From Zeus faber (taxonomy: Eukaryota; Chordata; Actinopteri; Zeiformes; Zeidae), in the NCBI GenBank assembly GCA_960531495.1, contig OY482863.1, positions 5,769,689 to 5,833,688 of the forward strand: a stretch of DNA of 64,000 nt. Reading direction: 5' to 3'. The notes under the pieces are model-generated. The model ran no database searches and was not told the DNA's origin. It saw only the letters and a program-made list of their open reading frames with translations. The translations under genes and the position numbers were made by a program. Positions 1-11,990 of this stretch are shown piece after piece; the stretch's first letter is position 1, and every line of letters starts with the position of its first letter.

Positions 1-640
1 GCTTTGATCCATATCTTCACGGAAAATACGGATACATATGTACCGCATGTCATTTATTTGTCTCATGACGTCGGCACTTATCTGTCTGCTTTCACAGGCG
101 TGACGGTGATGTTGATTATGTATGTATGTCCATACATACACACAAAGTACATACATACATGCATGTATGTATGTGATGCAGACACCAAACAACACTCCGA
201 CACAATCATACATATGTATATGTGAATAAATAAATTGGAAAATGAGCAAATGGGGGAAAAATGAAAGAAAACAATGTCTCGGAATACAAGTACCTCGCGG
301 GGGTGAGGCGGTCCCGTTGTTTTGTTCATGTGATTTGAATACAGAGGTTGTAATGGCTGTCAACACAGTGAGGTGAGAAGTCGTCATGCTCTCTCACACA
401 CGCACCCACGCACGCACGCACGCACAATAGCCTTGCGGCCACATGTTCATTACCTCTAACTGAGGAGCAGAGAAAAAGGTCAGGAGCCTTCCCATCATGC
501 CTTAGCGTGTGAAACAATCAATGTCTGCCCAATTAGAGCTCTCCGTCCTGTTTGACTTATCATTGCTTAAGTTGATCGACTCCACACGTACTCCCTGCAC
601 ACCCCTGTCCTTGCTGATATATACAGGTACTCCTCGCTTA
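1..640. other. No gene recognised; short palindrome
   Basis: I see no coding or RNA gene here. A perfect 26-bp palindrome of ACAT/ATGT units lies at 149-174, centred on ATGCAT. A short (CGCA)n run lies near 400-424. The rest looks like ordinary AT-rich intergenic sequence. Confidence 0.5.
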
Positions 641-649
641 ACCAAGTTC

Positions 650-1090
650 CGTATGTATGTATACAGTATATATACGGTATATATGGTGTATATAGTATAT
701 ATGGTGAATATAGTGTATATAGTATATATATGTTGTTTATAGTGTATATAGTATATATAGCATATATAGTGTATATAGTGTATATAGTGTATATAGTGTA
801 TATAGTGCATATAGTGTATATAGTATATATATATACACTATATGTACATACACTACATATGTATGTAGTGTATATAGTGTATATAGTGTAAATAGTGTTA
901 TTTGATGGTAAGGGGGTGTGGCAATTAAGAACGCTAGCCAAGTGAATACTGACAGAGACTGAGAACGGTGATGAGATGAGATGTATACAGTGTATACAGT
1001 ATATATAGTGTATATAGTGTAAATAGTATACATAGTGTATTTAGTATATATAGCATATTTAGTATACATAGTGTATAAAGGGTGATACGT
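650..1090. repeat. TA-rich minisatellite, 9-bp unit GTGTATATA
   Basis: Most of this stretch is built from GTGTATATA and one-base variants, read as GTATATAGT in register. About 60 bases of non-repeat sequence interrupt it around 900-960. Both strands stay open for over 100 codons only because the unit length is a multiple of three and the unit lacks stop codons in some frames, so these frames are not genes. Confidence 0.9.
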
Positions 1091-1418
1091 GATGGTATTG
1101 TACACAGCGTACAATACCGACTGGTCAGAGAGCTGGTTGTACGTCCTAACGGTGGTTAGACAGGTAGGTTGTTAAGTGAGGAGTACCTGTATACTATATA
1201 TATACAGTAGATATGCACCCCTTCTTCAGTAATTTGATGTACTATTTTTTCATCTCTGGCCGACCCATTTAAAAAAAAAAATGTAAAAAGCGCAAAAGCG
1301 GCAGAAAGGTGGTCATGGGAGTTGGGAAGCCTCCTCACCTGGAGATAGAACCACGTCTTTAGAACTCTCCTTCAAGCAAATGCATCAAGCAAGTTGGATA
1401 TCCACATGGAAAGCTCTT

Positions 1419-1448
1419 CCACCTCAAAAGCAGTAGCTTTTGAGGTGG
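1419..1448. other. Perfect 13-bp stem-loop
   Basis: CCACCTCAAAAGC at 1419-1431 is exactly complementary to 1436-1448, with a 4-base AGTA loop. It lies just upstream of a CpG-rich patch. No role is evident: there is no U-run after it that would suggest a terminator, and this is a eukaryotic context. Confidence 0.7.
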
Positions 1449-1499
1449 ACGACGACACCAACGCCAGTAGCTCGTCGTTGGCGAGAATCTGCTTTGTCA

Positions 1500-1700
1500 G
1501 TTGCGTTGGTTGCCATGGCTTTACTCAAAAACGTCGACATCCGCCGCGGACGCCGTCGCGTACGAGAGGTTCCGTGTCAGGCGTGGACAAAGGGAGGAGA
1601 GGGCTTCAGCGCGGCGCCGACGCGGCCGCTCTCCATCCGCCGCCGACAGCGGCCGTTCCCAGCGGGCACGGGGGGGCCTCCTGCGTCAGCTCGGCTATCA
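1500..1700. other. CpG-rich patch, possible small CpG island
   Basis: CpG dinucleotides are unusually dense (for example GCCGCGGACGCCGTCGCG at about 1542-1559, and GCGCGGCGCCGACGCGGCC from about 1609), while neighbouring DNA is CpG-poor. Overlapping open frames of 95-184 codons run through it on the plus strand, but they continue into homopolymer and CA repeats, so I do not call them genes. It could be a promoter-linked island or a GC-rich repeat remnant. Confidence 0.4.
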
Positions 1701-1732
1701 TCTGTTATCTTGTCTGGCCAGACATAACCGGC

Positions 1733-1820
1733 GGGGGGGGGGGGGGGGGGGGGCTTTTGAGGCGGGGATTGACAAGTCCAAAAAACAACCCCCCCCACAC
1801 ACACACACACACACACACAC
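1733..1820. repeat. 21-G homopolymer followed by a (CA)n tract
   Basis: An uninterrupted run of 21 G occupies 1733-1753. A CA repeat occupies about 1797-1820, preceded by a C-run. The length of such a G-run in the assembly is unreliable. Confidence 0.9.
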
Positions 1821-1956
1821 TTCCACCACCAGTAATACGCTCCCGCTGCGCGGGACACGGTAAATCCGGCCTTGCTGTGCGTGACACTGGACCCGCTGGA
1901 GTCAGACAAGACCCCCCACGGGGAGCTGAAGGGAGAGGGTTTGTGTGAGTGGAGGG

Positions 1957-2078
<122 letters not shown>

Positions 2079-2330
2079 TGGCGGGGGCGTCGGGGGCTGC
2101 AGACTCTGTTGGCACTCGGAGAGTAATTAATTGTGAGTGATTCGTTTGGGGAGGGGGGGCGGCACGGAGACCTTTTTCAGGGTCCCCTCGCACCGAGGAG
2201 GGGGGGCGGCGGTTGGGGTAATATCCTCATTGTCACGCCAAGCCGGGGTGATCGGCGGAGGCACGGCGAAATGCCACCACCACTCGCTGCGTTGACGCCC
2301 CCCCTTCCAAAAGAAAAGAAAAACAAACAA

Positions 2331-2334
<4 letters not shown>

Positions 2335-2386
<52 letters not shown>
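2335..2386. repeat. (CA)n microsatellite
   Basis: About 26 uninterrupted CA units, in the opposite sense to the GT array 250 bp upstream. Confidence 0.97.
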
Positions 2387-2387
<1 letters not shown>

Positions 2388-2799
2388 CAGTCGTAATGTG
2401 AGTGATAGAATGGACACGCTCCAGGATAAATGTTCGGAGGTGCCGAGACACGGATGCACGGGCGCAGGGTTCAAACGACACGTCGACAGAGCCCACGTGA
2501 GCCGCAGGGGGGCGTCCCCCCCCCCGGGAGGAGGGGAAACAGTCTGCGCCTTCTTTTCTCCCATGCCCCTGTCGCCCTCTCCCTCCCCCGCTGCCGCTCC
2601 CTCTTTCCGCCTTGGCGTGGAGAAGTGTGTTTGCCAGAGAAGAAGGGTTTGACCTCGGTTATATGGGGTCGGAAGGGAACAAACAGAATCTGGGAGAAAT
2701 TGGAATTAATAATGTAGGCCCTAATATGTTTACTCACCTTGGATGACGGCTTCAATAAAATATGAAGAGTAGGTACACCATCAGAGGTATATCCATCTT

Positions 2800-2844
<45 letters not shown>

Positions 2845-3700
2845 GGAGAACCCCCATCCTCCTCTCGTCTACCTTCGTGCCCCCCCAGGACGAATGAAGA
2901 GGTAGCTTTTCATCTCGCCGTTCACCTCTCACCAAATGGAAAGGAGGGGAAGCGTCATTTGGGCGAAAAGGTCTCACCTCCAGCCCATCGTGACACAAGG
3001 AGCAGAGCCGGGAGGAGCAAAATGTGGAGGAAAAAATGTAATAAATGTCAAGAGACTTGACTTTGCAGAAAAAAAATTTCACAGTCCACTTCAAACCGAA
3101 AGAGTAATAAAAAAATAATAAAAAAATACCAGGATGACAAACTACATCCGATTAAATATTGTATACAAACACTGTTCACTATGCTGCTTAGTATTTGTAC
3201 TAAGAATGCTGTTTAGTATGCAATGCCAAGTTAGAACATCCAATAACAACGTAGTCTTTTGCATGCAGTATGTGAAAAACATCAGGATGCTGGCAACCGT
3301 GTCCCATTGCATCCCCAATGCATCACGAGGGCAAGATGGCGGTCAAAGTTCCCATGCAGTGTGTCAACCATCAACCTGCTGAAAGGAAGCGGCATGGCCA
3401 GATGACCATGTCCGAAAATGCATCGCTCTATTTACTCATACTGTACTAAAGCAGCGCTGGGCAACATTACGAACATGTAGCATGTAGTATGTAGGAAACC
3501 ATTTTGGAGGCAAGGTATCTTTCATGCTGCTGGTGCCGCCATCTTTTCAAATCATTTCTGATTTTCCCATTATCAAATCAATCGTCAATTATCGAGTACA
3601 TTCAAATGTTTGTTACTGCACCGTGGGAGGTTAAAAGCTCAGCGATATAGCAAGGGGTAGACCGTGCAGAGCCTTCAAAAATGACTAGAAGGATTTTGAG
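2387..3700. other. No gene recognised; contains a (GA)n array
   Basis: A (GA)n tract lies at 2802-2838. The rest, including the A-rich stretch near 3060-3130, shows no convincing exon or transposon motif. Open frames here are short and compositionally driven. Confidence 0.5.
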
Positions 3701-3711
3701 ATGGGGGTGAT

Positions 3712-3741
3712 GGGGGGGGGGGGGGGTCTTTTTTTTTTTTT
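3712..3741. repeat. Homopolymer pair: 15 G, then a T-rich run
   Basis: A 15-base G-run ends at 3726 and is followed by C and 14 T. It abuts the 3' edge of the minus-strand LINE fragment, so the A-rich run on that strand could be a tail remnant, although the boundary is unclear. Confidence 0.7.
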
Positions 3742-4080
3742 ACGTCAACACAAGATGTGGCACCAGCTGAAAACGGCAGGTGGAGGCCTGATTGAGCCCA
3801 AATACAAAGCATTGCAGAAATCTAGACGTGAGGGAACCAGTGCATGAATGACTCGTTCCAAATAAGATACAGATGGGAACGGCCTGATGTTGGCAAAAAT
3901 TCTGAGTTTGAAGAAACTGGATTTCACGACTGAGCTGATTTGTTTCTGGAATTTTAGGCCACTGTCGAAAGTTATTCCAATGTTTTTGGTATGTAGTCTG
4001 ATATGGGAGGTTGTTGATCAAGGTTCTGGGCAAAGATGCCAGTATAGTTGGGGGGACCAAAGTGTATTATTTCTGTCTTA
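3740..4080 (-). mobile_element. L2-like LINE fragment, reverse transcriptase C-terminal part
   Basis: Read on the minus strand, this encodes a degenerate stretch of non-LTR reverse transcriptase beyond the palm. Visible are SSFFKLRIFANIRPF, then an Ile-His-Ala-Leu segment, then SRLDFCNALYLG, the typical L2/CR1-group tract in which a leucine-rich segment precedes the SRLDYCN box. The part coding for residues just upstream is shifted to another frame near 3930, and no catalytic FADD box survives. It is a 5'-truncated, frameshifted relic without function. The motif resembles that of the larger L2-like element at 28-31.6 kb. The clade is inferred by eye, not by alignment. Confidence 0.75.
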
Positions 4081-7000
4081 TTTTTGTTAAGTTGTCTGAA
4101 AATTGTTGAACCTCATTTATTAAGGAATGACGGACGAATTAATGTTATGGAGACTGAAGTGCTTGGCCGACCGACTTCCTGAGATATTCCAAGGGGGTTA
4201 TTGAAAAAAATGAATGAACGGTTGCCCAAACCTAAAATCTCGGCATTCAATTGAGAGAAAAACACATGAATATCCAATAATTCTCGACAAATTTTAAAGA
4301 CCCTCAGTAAATCATGAAGAAATCTTGTTTCTTAAGGGTCATTAAGAGTGGGTTCCCATCAGGGGCGGTGGTTTCACTTGAGATGGGTAGGTATTAGGTT
4401 GGTTTCACTTCGTCTTAAATCTTGCGTCGCAGCTCCTGTAGTTTGTTGCTACGATCTCAAGATGCGTGATCCACTATGGTATATGCACTACTGGGATGGA
4501 AGTATTTTGGTTTACCCGTGCCATAAGAGTCCTGTCAGATTAACACAGAGCCATAAAGTTTTGCAAACAAACAAACAAAAAAAATTCTGCTTTGGTTGGC
4601 CAGTATGTTCAGATAACTGAGGTCCAAATATGTATATATCATATTTGTTTGATAATATGTATATGTATATATATATACGGCCGCAATATTCGCAAGAAGC
4701 ACGAAAGGCCCTCTCCAGAGACAGTGTTTGGTTTGTCCGTTCTGGGCTACAGTAGAAACATGCCGGTGAAACACGCCGTCCTCCGTGAAGCGTACCCGCT
4801 CCCCTTGTAGATAAAAACTTCTCATTCTAAGGTAACGACAACACAACAATTCTTATTTTCATGGGATTATACACAAATTAAAAGATACTTGTAAATATTA
4901 TATTCCATTTCTACCAAGTCCGTTCTCTACACACTGCACCTTTAATGAGATTTCAAATTTGCTCACAAAGCACCCCAAAATGTTGAACTGCACCGCTAAC
5001 TACTCTGCCACGCAAATTGCGACTCGGTGCACTAGTGCTATTTGCGTGTCTTTAAATTAGGTTATTTTGCACACATTCGGTGCAAAGTTGGCTCCTTTCT
5101 ATGCAAATGAGCCTCGCTTGGAAAAGCGTCTTATTCACAAACACCGGTGGTAATAGCAACATGCAGTTACAGTGAAATAATTACTGGGGATAATTGTGTG
5201 GGAACAAAAACAATATGATAATAAAAGGCAGCGGCGCGCGATCCTCTTCAGTGAGCTGCTGCAACTGAAGTGCATTTATCAGGGTTTTCACGCCCAGACT
5301 TTCCAGTGATACATAATAAAAATATCAGACACAGCACGAACGCTAAGCGCAGCAGACCGGCCACATTACGGCGGCAGCGTGCATAAGCTCAAATGCGCCA
5401 GACTTTCCCCCTATTGACCAGCGTGCATTTGATTTTGCCTTTGGCCCACATGCCACCTTTTTGTTTATTATAAAACAAATACACGGCAACATGCGCTGTT
5501 CTGCCTTCGCCTGCCTCCCCTTGCTCATTCTCTGGCCCTGGGCCAGAACACCTGTTCACAAGTAAGTGTTATTATAGACTTACTCATTACCCGTAATGGG
5601 GTCTCCCCGTGCATAATACTGGGGGTCCACCGCCCCCGAGATACACAATGACCCCCCTTCCCCGCTGACGCATGGATTATGTACTTTGCCACATGGATAA
5701 TTGCAATTAGACACCGCAAAACAAGTGTAAATTGCACTCAGCTGCAAAACTTTATGGGCATGTTTGTGCTGTTATATCATTAGCACAATATCTTTTGTGA
5801 ATAGGACGGCGCAGATTGCGAGCGAAGTTGATGCGCAATTGATGGTGCTATAAGCGGCCGCAATCCATTCTTTGTGAATTTGCCACCAAAATTTTAACGC
5901 CAGCATTTCAAAGAGCCTCGCGACGAGCCCCCGGAAGGGGCCGCAGACAGCGGCCTCTGGTGAGTATAAAACACAGAGTGGGAGTGAGCAGGTCCCTCGG
6001 ATTCAGCGGGTGGTCCCCCTCGCATTGCAAATAGTTCAGTGGAAAATGGCTGCTGGCACAAAAGAAAAAATAACCTAAAAAATTGCCAAGACCAAGTCTT
6101 TGAAAAAGAACGTTTGCGCTTGTCTGCCAGAGTAAGCCACGTTCAGCATCAAATCGACTTCCTGCCTGTTCACCAGGGAACATTTTCTTGGTGATAATTT
6201 GCATTTTGATTTAATTTTATTTTTTACATATATTCCCTGCTCACACTGACAATGATGTTACCACATATATTTGTCAAGGTTTCTTGCTTGTGCCAGAATT
6301 TGTGTTGATTTGCATTGATATGAAGCTCTGTCACTTTAACATAGAATTAACAAAGACAAATTACGGCGCAATCAAGAAGCTTCGACAAGCATTTGTGGTA
6401 ACATACGTCATTGTCAGCGTGACCAAGATCGTTTTAAGGTAGGTTTCCCATCATATAATTTGAATGCAAATAGACAATATTCAAAATAGGCTATATAGAA
6501 AATGTGAGCTATCATCAGGAAAACGGTCAGGTGTAATTATGAAATATTTGCGCTGACTAGTAAACAGGTCAAATCTCAAGTTGGGTTCTTTAATGATTTT
6601 CACATTAGCACCGCTATTGCTAATGCTGGTGATCAATGCACAGCCTCCGAGTGGCCAAACTTTGACGGGTACCGGGTGAAGATATAAAGCGCTGAACACG
6701 AGGTTTTCTGTGTTGCGGTGTTTAGCTCGCTTGTTTGTCCGCTTTTTTCCCCATCCGCTGAGTTTAAAAGAATGCGTTTGTATCATCAGGGGCAGACAGC
6801 TTTCCAATAAGCAGCCCGCGGTGAAATGTTTCCACACGAGTTGTGTGGCTCCCGAGAAACAGTGGAGGTGGCTTAAGCATCGGAAGAGAGAGGAAAAAAA
6901 AAACCCCGTTTGTTTGTTTTTCATGGGAAGATTTTGGTTTATTTGTTTCTTTCTTCCCTGTCTATTTGTCTAGCGCCTGCATTTGTAACTCACAGCCTCT

Positions 7001-8090
7001 CTCTCTTTTTCTCCCCGTCTCCCTCACGCCGTTCTCCCCCCTCCGTTCTCTCTGGGCTTCCGGGAATTGGGGACTTTGTTAAAAGGTCGCGGTAGGTAAA
7101 ACGTCTGGTTGCGTCAGGCAAAGCTGCCTGGGAGAATGAGGATGAGAATACTCAGAACGGGGGTTTGGGGGACGTTTAGGGTTGAACCCAAACTTCGGGT
7201 GGGCTGACGTGGGGGGCGGGTATTAGAGATGGACCAGGACGAAAGGAGGAATTGACGACATTTTTTTGTGACAGTGACACCCTCCCTCACATCCGTCTTC
7301 TCCCATTGTTAGGCAGTACACACAACGCAGTTCCGGCAGGCTTCCCCGAGGCTGCAAGGGAGCAGGAACTGCAAACGGAACGCCTTATGCAGAACATAAC
7401 CCTGTGCATATCTCCTGTATGGAGGCATGATTGATAAAGTAAAGTGCTTAAACTGTGACAACGTGTTCTCGACTAAATTGAGATTCACTTTTGAGGCGTA
7501 AAGGTTTCACCGCGGTCATAACACTTGATGACAATGCTTATGCATTTGACGAATAAAACCTTAAAACCTTGAAAAAGTTTTAGATTGCCGGCAGCACAAC
7601 GCCCACCACTACAGAGGAGTAGAGGAGGGGACGGGCTGAACAGACTTGACAGATAGACATTGGATTCACACACTGAAGGCAACTCAATGTCCAAGCTTAA
7701 ATGGAGAGATAGATTTTATCCCTTTTGTTATGATTCATAAAGGACTTTTTATTTGATACTCCTTTCTTTCTGTAATATTTTCAATATTTAATATATTTTT
7801 GCTTTAGCTTTTGAAGCCGCAAGACGTAGGTTCCCACTAGTGGCTTTTAATTGATGTTTTTTCTTTCTTTCAGCGATTCAGAATTCTGGAGTTTATTTCA
7901 TTGAATAAATGTTTTCAGACCTGTGCTCCAACCTGCAGTTCATCCTTGGTTTGTTAAATGGTCACACACATGAGTGTTGATGGACTCCCTGTGAGTGTAT
8001 TTGAGCGTAGCGTAACTTTTCTCGTGATTTATTTGGAGTACGATTCCCTCAGGAGCAGCCGCAAGACGAAGAAAATATATATATATACCC
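4080..8090. other. About 4 kb with no recognisable gene
   Basis: No exon, RNA gene or intact transposon end was recognised. A TA-rich patch lies at 4630-4675. The stretch 5000-5900 has several ATTGCG/CGCAAT words and similar TTTGTGAAT words near both sides (about 5130-5145 as TTCACAAA, and about 5795 and 5870). This hints at a non-autonomous DNA element about 0.8 kb long, but I could not define matching ends. Open frames are under 150 codons and have no familiar motif. Confidence 0.4.
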
Positions 8091-8093
8091 CCA

Positions 8094-8788
8094 TATACAC
8101 CGATCAGTCACAACATTAAAACCACCCCTAATAACCACTAATATTGTGTAGCTCCCCCTCGTGCTGCCAAAACACAAGACCTCTGAAAGTGTCCTGTGGT
8201 ATATGGCACCAAAACGTTAGCAGCAGATCCTTTAAATCCTGGAAGTTGGAGGTGGGGCCTCCATGGTTCAGGCTTGTTGTTCAAGCACATACCACACATG
8301 CTCCATCGGCTCGAACCCTAACCCCACCCATCCACATGATGTAGAAGAAAATGTGATTCATCAGAAAGGCCACCTTCTTCCATTGCTGCATGCTCCAGTT
8401 GTGATACTCACGTGCCCATTGTAGGTGCTTTCAAGGGTGGACAGGGGTCAGCATGGAAACTATGACCGGTCTGCGGCTACGCAGCCCCATAAGCAGCAAG
8501 CTGTGATGCACTGTGTGTTCCGACACCTTTCTATCATAGCAGCATCAACTTTTTTAAGCAATTTGTGATACAGCAGCTCTTCTGTGAGATCAGACCAGAT
8601 GGGCTAGTGTCCCCAGGTGCATCAATGAGCCCATGGGCGCCAATGACCCTGTGGCTGGTTCACTGGTTGTCCCCTCTTAGACCACTTTTGGTAGATACTA
8701 ACCACTGGATACCGGGAACACCGTTTGGAGATGCTCTACCCAGTCGTCTAGCCATCACAATTTGGCCCTTGTCAAAGGCCAAAGGGTA
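8094..8788 (-). mobile_element. Tc1-like transposon, internally deleted (copy A)
   Basis: The left end, TATACACCGATCAG at 8094, is the terminal inverted repeat of a fish Tc1-like family; copies B and C end in recognisably similar repeats. The minus strand encodes pieces of a Tc1-type transposase: near 8770-8730 the N-terminal helix-turn-helix segment (DKGQIVMARRLG), and near 8280-8150 the C-terminal tail. The segment between the catalytic core and the C-terminus is missing, joined at about 8315-8335. Frameshifts are numerous, so it cannot encode an active enzyme. The other terminal repeat is replaced by the (TA)n array that begins at 8788. Tc1 elements insert at TA, which fits TA-rich sequence at both edges. 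Confidence 0.85.
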
Positions 8789-8794
8789 TATATA

Positions 8795-8863
<69 letters not shown>
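8788..8863. repeat. (TA)n microsatellite at the Tc1-like element edge
   Basis: About 35 TA units start directly where the Tc1-like coding remnant stops, after one CTG interruption. It has taken the place of the expected right terminal inverted repeat. Confidence 0.95.
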
Positions 8864-8865
<2 letters not shown>

Positions 8866-9129
8866 CTTTCTTTAGTGATGTTGAAGGAAAGACGTGACCC
8901 AGGATCTCAGTCTGGATTTGGGACATCCGTTGTCCATTTATTGTTTGCTGCTGAAGATAAATGAAAAGAATCAGTGTCCTTTCAAACTTTTCCTGTCCTT
9001 TCTCTAATTCCTCTTCCTGAGTGGGCCGGTGGAAAAGGGCAAGATAAACTACTTTTAGCAGCTTAGCAGACATTGCACTGTCTGCCTAAAAGAAAGCCTT
9101 GTGTAAAGATACTGCTTTTTCACAAGTGA

Positions 9130-9223
9130 GGGAGGAAAAGTGAAAACATATTACAGGTCAGTCAAACATTGACTGACCTGTAATACGTTTTGACTGACCT
9201 GTATTATGTTCACTTTTCCTCCC
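9130..9223. repeat. Inverted repeat with extra internal copy
   Basis: The arm GGGAGGAAAAGTG plus about 23 more bases at 9130-9165 is matched in inverted orientation by 9189-9223. The inner part, TTGACTGACCTGTAATA, is present one additional time at about 9173-9187. The DNA could fold into a stem of about 35 bp. It may be a tiny foldback element or a template-switch product; no coding content is present. Confidence 0.8.
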
Positions 9224-9392
9224 TTATATCTGACATTCAAAAGTAACCATGTGAAAATGTACATAAACAAGTATAAAGCACTATCAGGGCACAGAGATTC
9301 ATTCATTCCAAATTAATGAAAGGTGCTTTTGCCTTAAAGTAAAACAAGTTGAGCTCAGTTCTCTCTTCAGAACAGGGAACACTGTGTTCCAA

Positions 9393-9480
9393 AGATTCAA
9401 GATTCAAGATTTATTTGTGGGCAGATAATTTTCACCAAAACACTGCAATCTAAGCATTGCCAGCTAAATGACAGTTCCAT
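9393..9480 (-). mobile_element. 3'-end remnant of Rex1-like LINE
   Basis: GATTCAAGATTCAAGATTTAT, read on the minus strand, is the (TTGAATC)n-type tail that also ends the larger LINEs at 26.0 kb and 58.35 kb. Only the extreme 3' end remains, as is usual for 5'-truncated insertions. Confidence 0.65.
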
Positions 9481-11910
9481 TAAACAATGTACAGTCAAAA
9501 TAACTTATTTAAAGAATGGTAAACTATAAGATGACTAAAGATTGTGTCATGAAATGGGGGGGGGGGATAAATGCACACACCACTTCCCGAGAGGCCAATT
9601 GCAAAAGGTGTGTTTACATCGTCAGTGCCCCAGTTCTAAAGGGGCCACCATCAGCCATCAAATGAGATGGGAATTGTACAAGCTTGGTTACTTGGACCAG
9701 GCAGTCAGGTGTAACAGAAATGAATTGAGAACACTGTGCTCCTCATAGAGCTAGAATCGCTTGAGTAATTTGTTGCCTTTTTCAAATCTCCTCATGTAAA
9801 AACAATCTTCAAAGCTACAAACTGAATAATGTAAGATAGTGCTGTATTTTTTGTGACTAACACAATGAAACTGTATCTTTAACTTTGTAGTTATCAGGCT
9901 GTTATTGATATGTTGTCTTCTTTTTGGTGTGCCAATTGCCTTGACTAGACCAGAGTATCCCAGAGTGAGTCATGATCCAGGCTGATCCTGATGGGAATAA
10001 CATTTGATCTGTTTAACATGGTCAAACTAGCCTTTTTCACTGGTCCCATCTGGCCATCCCATTGAACAGTTTCTGAGTTTCTGATTCACAGATGATGTGT
10101 AGCTGGAGAGAAATGTTGGCCATCCCATTATATGCAACTGAGGGCGGGGGACTGAACTGTTGGATGATGAGTTCCCGGAGATGGGAAGGAGTAAGCATGT
10201 CCATGAATGCATTGTTACATGATCAGGAGGCTTGAGGGGTTGAGTAGAAAACTCAACCCTGAAGGAGGAAAACAGTCGCTGCACGCTTGACTTTTGTCGC
10301 TTTCATCAGGATGCTGGAAGTAATGTTCCGAATATACCAGAGCTTTTGGATAATCCCGGTTGGGATGTGAGGAAGTGTGCATTCCAGTATGCCGGAGTTT
10401 AGGCCATCCTCTTTGAATCTGGCAATGATAAAAGTGGACTGTGATAGAGCTTTGAGATACTTTTTGTTCCGTGTCAAATGGTCACAAAGTTATTTCTTGT
10501 GCGATATCCCTTTAAGCCATTTCAGTCTCACTTAAAGACCCCACCGTTCTCCGAGCTAGCACAAAACTGTAACATGTTTCCCATTTTTTGGTCGTAGCCC
10601 ATTGATCTGGACAGGCCACAGTGGGTCGGCAAACCATTGCCAGGAAAATGGTATCTGATCTAAGGAGATTTGAAAGGGGTTGGGGGGCTACCGCTAGCTG
10701 TAAAAGGATTGCGGTGGTTTAGATTAGGGGTTACAGACATGCTTGATTGGCCACCCCTTAGCGAGAGTGAGAGAGAGTGAGATAGAGATGGGGAGACGTA
10801 CCTAATATAATTCTATTTCGTTTGTCTAATTAGTCTGTTTAGTTTCTTTATAATAGAAATATCGCACATACTGTGGATTCTGTAGGGGAAAACCGCAGAA
10901 TCTGCAAGATCTGGCATTTGGGGAGCATTCTGTCGCATCTCAATGGACGTTCCTAAAACTTTCATCATAAAAAAAAATGTATTCATGTGTTTAAAAGACA
11001 GTGGGCATGAGTTTGTTGTAGCATTTCCAACTGTTCGACTTTGATTATGCAGCACTGCCGCTTTCTGGAATGAGAACATTCTAACTCTGACCATTAGGTT
11101 GGACTAAGTGTGTGAGTTTGTGTTGCATATGCATCAAAATATGTAGCATGACAGCCCCTTGACTTCAAACTAAATATTCAAATCACCATGAATTGTAAGT
11201 AACAACACACGGTTTGAACGTTTCCCCACATGATAATGAAATCAAGGTCACAAATTTTGATCGTAGTTCCAATTTTTTTGGGAAGTGCATGATGAATGAG
11301 AGCTAAAGACAAGAGACTTGTATGTTTAAGTCTTCTAATTCCATCAACCCCTGATCTGTGAGTCTGCAGCCAGCCAGCACACTGGAGCACTCTTTAAGTA
11401 ATAGAAAAGTGAACATCTGAAAGTCCTTTCATAAACCCACGGGAAAATCTAAAGCCAGTAAATTAGATGTGTAGGGTTGACTGGAGATGAAAAAACGATG
11501 GGGGGGATGTGAGACACTCAGAAGCTGAGAGAAAGGCGGGGGGCCTAATAGAGGGAAGGAGGGAGAACACGAGAGGGGCAGACAATTGATCGGGGGACAA
11601 GGCCCTAAAGTTTGAGAGCAATTAGCCATTATTACTGTTGATCCAGATAATTCCTCATTTCCTGCTCTCGGTCCTACAGTTTAATTGGTAGTTAGCGGCC
11701 CACCCCCCAAAAAAACACAGAAATATAAAAAGGGGGATCAACTGATTGCCTCAATCCAAAGATCATTCAAGTTGTTAATTACCGTCAATAAATGCTTGCG
11801 TAGCTTAAGTGGGGATGAGCAAGATTTCACATTTTGTAGTTGTGTGCAACCAGCGTAAGTGAAAGAAAATATCGGAGAGGCCGCAGATAGTTTTTGACTG
11901 GTGAAGGGCT
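9480..11910. other. No gene recognised
   Basis: There is a run of nine G at about 9556-9564 and scattered simple sequence. Open frames up to 93 codons carry no recognisable domain. The segment 11585-11710 has clustered ATTA/TAAT words and is listed separately as a candidate regulatory patch. Confidence 0.45.
11585..11710. promoter_or_regulatory. Candidate conserved non-coding patch
   Basis: AT-rich, apparently single-copy sequence with several homeodomain-type cores: AATTAG, CATTATTA, GATAATT and TTTAATTGGTAG. Such clustering is seen in vertebrate developmental enhancers, but it can also arise by chance in AT-rich DNA. Conservation could not be tested. Confidence 0.25.
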
Positions 11911-11911
11911 G

Positions 11912-11990
11912 GTAAGATAAGATAAGATGAGACTTTATTAATCCCTGGGGGGAAATTCAGGATTTGGTGTATTTGGTCTGGAGGCCATGG
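11912..11990 (-). mobile_element. LINE 3'-end remnant with (TAAGA)n tail
   Basis: AAGATAAGATAAGATGAGAC followed by TTTATTAATCCC and a G-run is a common fish retroelement 3' terminus read backwards: a TTATC tail after a GGGATTAATAAA-like signal. The related plus-strand terminus at 15.1 kb ends in TTATCTTATC. Confidence 0.6.

Noticed and set aside
567-1114. Tyr/Ile/Thr-rich frames across the TA minisatellite
   Set aside because: The 9-bp unit is a multiple of three without stops in some frames. There is no non-repeat coding content.
8317-8335. CCCTAACCCC and a similar CCCTAACCC near 62745 as telomere-like repeats
   Set aside because: Only one or two units each. The first lies at the deletion junction of a Tc1-like element.
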